In this document: in pieces, positions 56,800-64,000 of the stretch | Layout: every line of letters starts with the position of its first letter | How positions within the stretch are numbered: the first letter of the stretch is position 1 | NCBI GenBank assembly: GCA_014281115.1 | Contig: JACONQ010000012.1 | Location: forward strand, 1,426,001 to 1,490,000 | DNA length: 64,000 bases | Direction: 5' to 3' | From: Laburnicola sp. R22_1 | Taxonomy: Eukaryota > Ascomycota > Dothideomycetes > Pleosporales > Didymosphaeriaceae | Translations under genes and position numbers: made by a program | Notes under the pieces: generated by a model | Database searches by the model: none | What the model was told of the DNA's origin: nothing | What the model saw: only the letters and a program-made list of their open reading frames with translations

Positions 56800-59480
56800 T
56801 ATTTTGCACTTTAAATAGTCTTAATAGTAGTTATTAACTTTATATTATATTCCTTTCTATTAGAAATGCCTCCTTAACTTTTCTAATATCTTCTTCGCTC
56901 TAAAGTGCCTAGCTATAGGGCTATTATAGTATATTTAAAGAGCTTTTACCTTCTCTATACTTATTATAAGCACTTTAATTTTATTGTACTTTATTACGCC
57001 TTCTTCTAGCAACTTTTTACCTAACTATTAGGATTAAGATTCTCCTAAAGCCTTAACTTTATCTTCATCCTTTAAGTTAGATTGTAAACTATACTCTATT
57101 AATAATATTAGCTCTTCTATAATTACTCTTCTAGGCTTGCGCCTTCTTAGCCACCTTTATTTCTAGAGTGCTGCTTATTAAGATCTTATAATTGCACTAA
57201 TTAATTAGATAGTTAGTTTATTAACAGTCTTCCTACTTAATAATATTTCTAAAGGCTCTATATAAGCCCTATTTTCTTTCTCTACTAGGTGTCGCGCCTT
57301 ACTTATATAGTTAGAGCGTCTTAATAGTCTATTTACTAGGTTTTCCTTCTTTAGCTAGTAGATAATAATAACATTATACTTTACTAGCCTCTTATAGATC
57401 CTAATCTACTAGTAGTTTAATTTCTTTGTGTTTATAAACTGTTATAAGTTATTATAATTTATAAGAATAGTAAATAGAATACTTAATAGGTAGTATTACT
57501 AATATTTAATGCTTTCATTACTAGCTAGCAATTCCTTATTATATGTATTATATTAAAGTTGTGTGCTATCTAGCTTTCATAAAAAGAAACTAATAGATTG
57601 CTATTATAGAATTCTATTAGATTTAGGTCTATTATAGCTTAGTATACTAGATATTACGCTACCTAAGGCGTCTACCTTAAGTTTTATTTCTTTATTAGAC
57701 TTAAAGTATACTAATATAGGCACCTTTATAAATATAGCTTTTAATTCTTTAAAAGCTGCTTTTGCCTATATATCTAAGTATAAAGGTTAGCTTTTCTCCC
57801 TTCTTTAAGTATGCCTACCTTAGGCAGTACTAGACTCCTTCTAAGTAAGTTTAGTAAGGGGTAGAGCCACTCTTAAAAATCCTTTAATAAATATTTAGTA
57901 ATAATTTATAAAACTAATAAACACCCTAATATTGCGCACTATCTTAAGAAGTAGCTATTTTATAATTATTTTTATATAGTCTTTGTGCACTCTAACTCCT
58001 TTTTAGCTAATAATATAGCCTAGGTACTTTATCTCTTTCTAATAAAACTTATACTTACTAAGTTTAATATATAGTTTAGCCTTATATAGTCTTTAGAGGT
58101 CTTTTTTTATATTATTTATATTCCTCTTCTATATTAGAGAAGATAGGTATAATATCTAAACAGATAATATATATTATATTAATTAGTCCTACTAGAACCT
58201 TATTAATATGTTCTTAGAATTATGCTAGAGGATTAGTTAAACTAAATAGTATTACTAAATACTTAAAGTGTTTATATTTTATATAAAAAGCTATTTTCTA
58301 TTTATTACCTTTCTTAATCCTTATTCTATAATATGCTTCTTAGATATTAAGTTTAGTAAAGAACTTTGCTTTTGCTAATTTTTTTAAGGACTTAGTAATT
58401 AAAAGTAACACATAGTAATTCTTAATAGTAATTTTATTAAGGCTATAGTAATGTACGCATAGCCTTATTATACTATTCTTTTTTTATAAATATAATTAGT
58501 GCTTTAGCTAGTAACTTTAAATATTATATCTAGCCTCTTTGTAAGTAATTTATAATATACTTATATAAGATACTTAGCTCGCCCTTTAATAATTTGTAAA
58601 CGGGCTAATAGGGTAGTTATTCTCTAGAAAGAAGATTAATATTTAAGTTAGTTGCGAAATATTCTACAAGCACCTCTAATTAATTACTATTTCCTATATT
58701 AGTAAACTCTTAGTATAGTTATAGTATTATAGCCACTACTATAATTATAGATATTCTATTACCTATATAGCTATTATAACACGCGTATAATTTTGCAGCT
58801 AAGTCTAATATTATTAAACTAAACTATTCTACGTCTTTAAGGGCCACTTTAGTATAGTTAGGCGTATTCTCCCCTAGCTTTTCTTAAAATAATAATTAAT
58901 TCTTATAAAAGTTAAGTTTTAGATTATATATAGTAATCTATAGTAATTCTAAATATATCTTATACTTTCTTAGGTCTGCTACTATAAATAGGACCTAGTA
59001 GATCTCTTTACAACCTCTAGTATCTACTAGGTGCACTTTAGTAACTATAGATCTATATATAGTAATATTTATACTATTTGCTGCCTCTACTATGAAGTCT
59101 AGTAAGGGTATTATTATTAGATTTTTTTCTTTATAAAGCGAGTAGAGATTACGTTAAATTTAGCGCTACTATTAATTAGTGCCTTAACTAAGCCTAAATC
59201 TCCTGCTATAGCCTATACTATTATAGTAGTTAGCCTCTTTAGATAAAGTATATTATAGAGCTTTCTAAGCTGCTTACTCTCCTTACACTTAATAATTGCA
59301 GCTAATAGAATAAAGTCTAGTCCTACTGGCCTTTGCCTATTTCTGCAGACTTTAATGCGTCTTTAGAATAGAAAGGTAGATCTAGATTTCTCTCCTTTTT
59401 ACAATAAGAAGAAACATAGCCTTTTTTACTATGGTTTTAGTAAGTAACCTTTAGATTATCTTTATTTTTTTCTTCTATAT
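56800..59480 (-). pseudogene. L2 gag end, protease, reverse transcriptase and RNase H
   Basis: Minus strand, from high to low coordinates. A zinc-knuckle-like Y-x2-H-x4-Y-x4-C remnant (family C-x2-C-x4-H-x4-C), KKGYVSSYC, lies at about 59397-59442. A protease ALINSSAKFNVIS (family ALIDSGAxxNFIS, catalytic Asp now Asn) is at about 59135-59200. RT has LCVHYYSLNKITIKN (family LCVDYRxLNKxTIKN) at about 58425-58475, a KFFTKLNI block near 58340-58365, FSLTNPLA (family FGLTNAPA) near 58225, and CLDIIPIFS in place of YLDDILIFS near 58140-58170. RNase H follows down to about 56800. Stops come at Gln and Trp positions throughout. Confidence 0.9.
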
Positions 59481-59759
59481 TAAGCTAGACTGATTATAGT
59501 CTTTTGCTCCTTTCTACTATATTTAGCTAACTTAGCTAACTTTATAGGAGGCGTTATTAACTTAGGCCTCTTTAATATATTCTTAGACTTGCCTTTACTC
59601 TTAGTAGACCGCCTTTTTTTTAGTAAAGGTAATTAGTAATCTTTTCTACCTCTATAAGAGTTTTTCTTTAAGAAGGTAAGTAATATAGAACTTTCTTATA
59701 TAGCTTATTATCTATAGAAGCTATAAATTTAGCTACCCTATAATACTTACTCTGTTCTT

Positions 59760-59954
59760 TGTTATGGAACCAGGTCGGAGTTACCTTACGCCGACTACCG
59801 AGGTTTCCCCGGCCCTAGTCCCGATTAGGTACTAGCGCGTTCTTAGCGCGCCTCGCGCGCCTTATGAGCTTAGCCAGCACCTTTGGCTGGCACCCATACG
59901 TAGATTCTGTCAATATCAACTTTTTCGATTATTAGTCACCTGAGCTCCCTAACA
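59760..59954. mobile_element. Solo LTR S1, 195 bp, not RIP-mutated
   Basis: It has five-base inverted ends TGTTA..TAACA, with TCTT on both sides as a 4-bp duplication (59756-59759 and 59955-59958; five bases TCTTT if the first T is shared). Composition is strikingly normal: CpG and CpA steps, CCCCGGCCC, GCGCGCCTCGCGCGCC and a GCCAGC-ACCTTTG-GCTGGC hairpin. It interrupts the heavily mutated L2 gag. No second LTR or internal region exists here, so it is a solo LTR (or a tiny terminal-repeat element) that landed after L2 was mutated. At 195 bp it is below the size RIP usually recognises. Confidence 0.8.
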
Positions 59955-60769
59955 TCTTTAACCTTATCCTATAAAGGGAGAAGGTGGTTAAGTAGGTTAG
60001 TTAGAGTTTAATTTACTCTCTACTGATAGTTTTTATTACCTTAAATACTATCTGGTAGCGTTTTAATAGAGTATCTAGAGTATTAAGCATTTATTCTATT
60101 AATATCTGCTAGATAGGAGCCTATTTAGGGTCTATCTATTACTATTAGTTATAATATAACTTAAACTAGCTTTAAAGATTCTTAGATAGGTACTAGCTAT
60201 TAAAGGTAATCTTATAATTTTTTATAATAAAGTAAAAAGGCGCTTACAAAAATAAAACTTATAATTCTACTTTTATTAGTTATAATTGCAATAATTCTTA
60301 TAGTTATAGACGTATAGTAGAAGTAGTTATAGTAAGGTACTCTGTTTAGCGGCTACTAGAAATAATAAGGCTATAGTGACTATATATAGAATACTAGTAA
60401 GGTTATTAAAAGCTGCTATATTACTAGCTTTATAATGTTGTTATATATCTTTAATATATTATAGTTCTTATTATTCTTATTCCTTACGCGCCTAATCTTG
60501 CAATTCTATAAGATAAGCTGCCTTTTTATTAGCTTTTATTATATTTAGCTCTACGTAAGGGCCTTGCAAACTCTTAGGGCTATTATTAATTTTTTCTTAA
60601 GTAGCCTTTCTAAGTTCTTCTACTTGTTCTTTTGTCTATCTAATAGTATTAGCTTGCTAATAAGTATTTCTAGATAGGCTACCTAGCACCTAGCTTATAA
60701 AGGTAGGGCGTCTACTAGATCTATATATTGCTATTATAGTAGCAAGAATTCTACTACTGCCTATAAGGG

Positions 60770-60777
60770 AGCGATTT
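60770..60777 (-). promoter_or_regulatory. Primer-binding site of L2, complementary to its own LTR
   Basis: AGCGATTT at 60770-60777 (plus strand), three bases inside the 5' LTR, is the exact complement of AAATCGCT at 60858-60865 within that LTR. It would be nine bases if the first T after it was a C before RIP. This suggests self-priming, as in the Tf1/sushi group. Confidence 0.45.
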
Positions 60778-60780
60778 AAA

Positions 60781-60968
60781 TACAAGGGTGTTACTAGGAT
60801 ACCTAATAATTAAGAAGATAGAATAGGATAATATTAAGAGGTAAGTAGTAATAAGACAAATCGCTACCTCCTCTTATCTAAAGTGAGAAGGTTTTTATCT
60901 AAACCCCCACTAGGCCTAAAGAAGACATAAGACCCTATTTGGCTACCTAAGCGACAAGAAGGCCTTAT
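60781..60968 (-). repeat. 5' LTR of L2
   Basis: Partner of 52674-52862. Followed by the ATATA duplication at 60969-60973. Confidence 0.88.
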
Positions 60969-60973
60969 AATAT

Positions 60974-62801
60974 ATTCCTAATATATTTAGAATATATTTA
61001 AGCTAATATATTATGTTTAACTAATATTTGCTTAGAAGCCTAAGAATAGAAGCGCAGATCCTAACTACTAAATATTAGATATCTAGGAAGACGCTTCCTA
61101 CTAATAATTTATATTCTTAGTATATTTAAATAAGTTCTACACTACTTCTAAACATATTTATACTAACTTATAGTAATAAAAGGATCTCCTACTCTATTCT
61201 ACTACTACCGCCCTTACTAAAGTAGTAAGTTTAAATAGATTTAGAATACATTTATATATATTAGCTAATTTTTAATAGTAGCAACTAAACTTTAGCTAGG
61301 GAAGGTTATATAGGGCCTACGCACGCCACTACTATAGAGAGTATAAGAAGCCAGCTACGCAACTAGTAAGTTTAAATATATTTTAAATATATCTAGAATA
61401 TATTTAGAATATATTTAACTAACTATACTATAGCGCTTTAATAAGGTTGTAGAGTAAGTTCTTAAAAGGCTAGTAGGTACGCTATAGACTAAGATAGTTA
61501 TGCGGTTTAAGTACAAAAACTTTATAGACAATTTAACTTTTTGCCTATATAAATATTTTTAGAACATAATATAAATATATTTATTTAGATTTAGTAGAAT
61601 GCGTAAGAAAGAAATTTTCTACGCTAGCCTAAAAAGGGAATAACTATAGGGTTTGCATTTTATAAAAATTTATTCTTGCCCTATTTATATTTTTTTAACT
61701 TATTTATCTTTTATTAAAAATAGCTCTTTAATAAAATATATACTCGGCTTAAATATATCCTAAATATATTTCTAATATATTTACACAGCCTTTCTATTAG
61801 TAGTACACTAAGTATAGACACTTCTCTAAGAGCGCACTAGAATTCTCTAAAAAAGAAAAAGAGAAAGAATATTATATCTACCCTAGTAAGATATACTATT
61901 GCGCACTTATCTCTAAAAAAATATAAAGCTTTATAGGGTAAGTCTTCTTAAATATATTTACAATATTTTTAAAATATATTCTAAAGATATTTAGTATTAG
62001 TATAAGGACTATAGTCTCTTACACATCTATATAAAGAGAAACTACTAAGACTATTTTCTTACACGCTAGAAGCCTAGATAATTTAATATTTTTATACTTA
62101 GAATGCAATTACTTAGCATTAAATAGTTATAAAAACATATTCTAAATATATTTAGAATAGGTTTAAAAGGAATAATATAAAAGAGAAGGTTCTAGATAAA
62201 AATTAAGAGTTAGATAGTATAGGAAATAAGAATATAAGTAAGGAAGTTAAGAAGACAAGTAATAAGAAAATATATAATAGGGAAGAAGGTAGCCCTAAGC
62301 TAGATAATATAGAAAAAGGCAATAAAGAGGTTAGTAATAAGGAGATAAATAAGATAGTAGATTTAGCTACGCTATTAGATATATCTATCTATAGGTTAAC
62401 TAATAAGAGAAAAAGGTAACTAAAGGGTAAGGTAAGCTGCGTAAATATATTTAGAATATATTTAGAATATATTACTAATATTTTTAGCCTAATCTAAAAT
62501 TATACAAAGACTTACTTATAGCCTTTATATATCTATTAGTGTGCTCTCTTTATATAAAAAGAAACGAAATAGTTTATACACTATAAGGTTAGTGTAAAGG
62601 ACGCTAGTATTTTAGATTCTAGTTAGTTAAATAGGTTTAGCATATACTAGGAATATTTTCTATAAATTTATAGTATTAGTTTCTAGATTTCTCTTAAGTA
62701 AAAACCTATTAAAAACTAAACTATCTAAGTAACTACCTATAGGTAGCTATAACACTATTATTATATAAACTATAAATATATTTATAATATATTTAACCTA
62801 C
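60974..62801 (+). other. Exon-like stretches separated by intron-like AT repeats
   Basis: Several units start with GTAAGT or similar, contain one or more AATATATTTAGA cores, have a CTAAC/CTAAT branch-like motif and end in TAG: about 61212-61275, 61367-61432, 61938-62015 and 62432-62489. The first 60 bp continue the unit cut by L2. Between 62172 and 62425 a Lys/Glu-rich frame (GSPKLDNIEKGNKEVSNKE) runs about 80 codons with few stops. It looks like the remains of a multi-intron gene or gene-bearing element. Product unknown. Confidence 0.4.
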
Positions 62802-63864
62802 GTTAGCTTGCCAAACATCTTTTTTAACCTTTTTTTAGTTTAAGGTTAAAGTAGATTAACATAGAAGGTTATATATACTACTATGTACCGCACCTAATTC
62901 TAATTAAAGACTAACCTTAAATACCTTAACAACTCCACACTCTATAAGCTTCTAACCTATGCAAGGTTTACTTACGCTATATACAGCCTACCTAGATTAT
63001 TACTATCGCTATTGTTAACTATCTACTTATTTAGATAAGCTAATATAGCTGCAATAGCTAAAAGAATCTTACAGATCTATATATCGCTCTTATTATACTA
63101 GAGATTATTAATAAACACCTTATCTTTTATCTTATACCTCCCCTCTTAGATTCTATTACTAACTAGGAGCAATTGTATCTACTAGAGTAGGAATTTAACT
63201 TTATAGTTCTTTGCAAACTAGATAAGCTACTAGCCTAACTAGTACACTAGGACTATCTTATAGATAGTTAAGTATACCTGTCCCTTACACTAGATAAGTA
63301 TCTAATAGATAGAATAGAGCTCTAGCATAGCTACCTTAATAGTAGTATTATAAATCTTTAGTATATACTCTTCTATAATAGCAAGTATATTAGTATTAGA
63401 TAATTTAGGGTTAATACTTAAGTAGATAGTAGGGCGTAGAGGTATGCGTAGAGTAGAAGATTTATTAAGAATAACCTTAATATAGTAATAGAGTAATAGA
63501 CGTATATTTAGTATATATTAATCTTATTCTACTTATAAGAAATAATAGTATATCCCTATTAATATATTAACTTATATTATTTGCAATAATGAGGATAGCA
63601 AAGAAGAGATAGCTTATAGTATAGTAGCGCTAAAGTTATATCTCCCTTAAAGTTCTAAGTGGCCTTTTTATAAAACCGTTATATATAGAAGCTATGCGCG
63701 CTAAGACTACTAAGCTCGCTTAGTAGTTTAAACGCGCTTATTTTTGTAATTACCTTTTTTACGCTCTTTTTAATTACTAAGTAGGGGGCTCTACTTTTTT
63801 TATTATATTATTTAAGATGAAAGCCTTTGTTCTGCTACTACTAGGTAGTTAATTTAACGCCACA
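62802..63864 (+). mobile_element. Family A full-length copy A4
   Basis: It runs from GTTAGCTTGCCAAACATC to TTAACGCCACA, 1063 bp. Exact 12-bp duplication TATTTAACCTAC at 62790-62801 and 63865-63876; the left copy lies in an intron-like AT repeat. The shared reading frame, the GCGCGCTAAGACTACTAAGC region and the terminal block are present. Confidence 0.88.
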
Positions 63865-63876
63865 TATTTAACCTAC

Positions 63877-64000
63877 TAAACTATTTGCTATTTAGCTTTA
63901 GTAATAATAGCGCAACTTAGAAGTAGTAGTTTATATAAAGGGTAGGCTAATTATTCTATTATAATATTAGCTAGCAAATATATTAGGAATATATTTAACT
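63877..64000. other. Right edge of the window
   Basis: Continuation of the exon/intron-like sequence right of A4. The window ends within another AATATATTTA core (about 63976-63998). Confidence 0.35.

Larger units (their letters stand above)
59481..60780 (-). pseudogene. L2 leader and gag region, split by solo LTR S1
   Basis: Coding is inferred from position between the 5' LTR and the zinc knuckle. The minus strand shows polar residues broken by TAA/TAG. Gag proteins are poorly conserved and no motif besides the zinc knuckle can be seen. A gag start codon could not be chosen. Confidence 0.5.
52674..60968 (-). mobile_element. Ty3/Gypsy chromovirus L2, complete outline, RIP-inactivated
   Basis: Direct LTRs of 188-189 bp lie at 60781-60968 (5') and 52674-52862 (3'). 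The duplication ATATA is at 52669-52673 and 60969-60973. LTR ends read TGTAAAGCC..CACCCTTACA on the minus strand. The polypurine tract AAAAGGGAGATAC abuts the 3' LTR (about 52863-52875). Inside, on the minus strand, are gag with a zinc knuckle, protease, RT, RNase H, integrase and chromodomain remnants in this order. Family A copy A3 and solo LTR S1 are inserted. Net length without insertions is about 6.9 kb, normal for the group. Confidence 0.92.

Noticed and set aside
1..64000. CRISPR array, bacterial operon, plasmid or phage features
   Set aside because: There are no spaced direct repeats, no bacterial promoters or ribosome sites, and all recognisable proteins are of eukaryotic transposons.
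1..64000. A centromere
   Set aside because: AT-rich RIP-mutated transposon blocks form centromeres in some ascomycetes, but the sequence alone cannot show centromere identity; CENP-A chromatin data would be needed.

Overview
This window is gene-poor, very AT-rich fungal repeat DNA. TpA is everywhere, CpA and TpG are depleted, and almost every readable frame is broken only by TAA or TAG codons where Gln or Trp codons would have stood. That is the footprint of repeat-induced point mutation (RIP), which together with the element types (Fot1/pogo, Ty3/Gypsy chromovirus, Ty1/Copia, hAT MITEs) points to a filamentous ascomycete (Pezizomycotina), possibly a dothideomycete. I find no intact host gene. 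The longest open frames run through tandem repeats and are not genes. Species cannot be fixed from the sequence.

Layout. 0-5 kb: ruined Ty3/Gypsy reverse transcriptase-RNase H, then unassigned mutated sequence. 5-15 kb: two full copies of a 1.1-kb repeat family (here family A), truncated copies of it, two hAT-type MITEs with telomere-like arms, and a less mutated island with a tRNA-like segment. 15-31 kb: four of the six copies of a 1.2-kb family (family C) with nested insertions. The copy at 24.7-29.8 kb holds a hAT MITE and a full family G copy, which holds a family B copy, which holds a truncated family G copy. 31.9-33.8 kb: a lightly mutated Fot1/pogo DNA transposon with terminal inverted repeats and a TA target duplication. 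34.4-41.4 kb: a minus-strand Ty1/Copia polyprotein split by families C and B. 41.4-44.8 kb: a short LTR retrotransposon with both LTRs. 45-52 kb: families B and C, a 600-bp 14-bp satellite and an 11-bp array. 52.7-61.0 kb: a minus-strand Ty3/Gypsy chromovirus with both LTRs and gag, protease, RT, RNase H, integrase and chromodomain remnants in order, split by a family A copy and a young 195-bp solo LTR. 61-64 kb: sequence full of intron-like AT repeats and one more family A copy.

The most notable signal is the set of 1.1-1.4 kb families A, B, C and G. They lack terminal inverted repeats, make target duplications of about 11-17 bp, and leave copies truncated at one constant side. This is the behaviour of target-primed retroposons, yet no reverse transcriptase is recognisable in them, and only G shows an A tail. 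Other points are self-complementary primer sites in both LTR elements (Tf1-like self-priming), introner-like repeats with splice-site signatures, and hAT MITEs built of telomere-like units. Family letters are local labels. All domain calls were read by eye from mutated frames; none was confirmed by a search.
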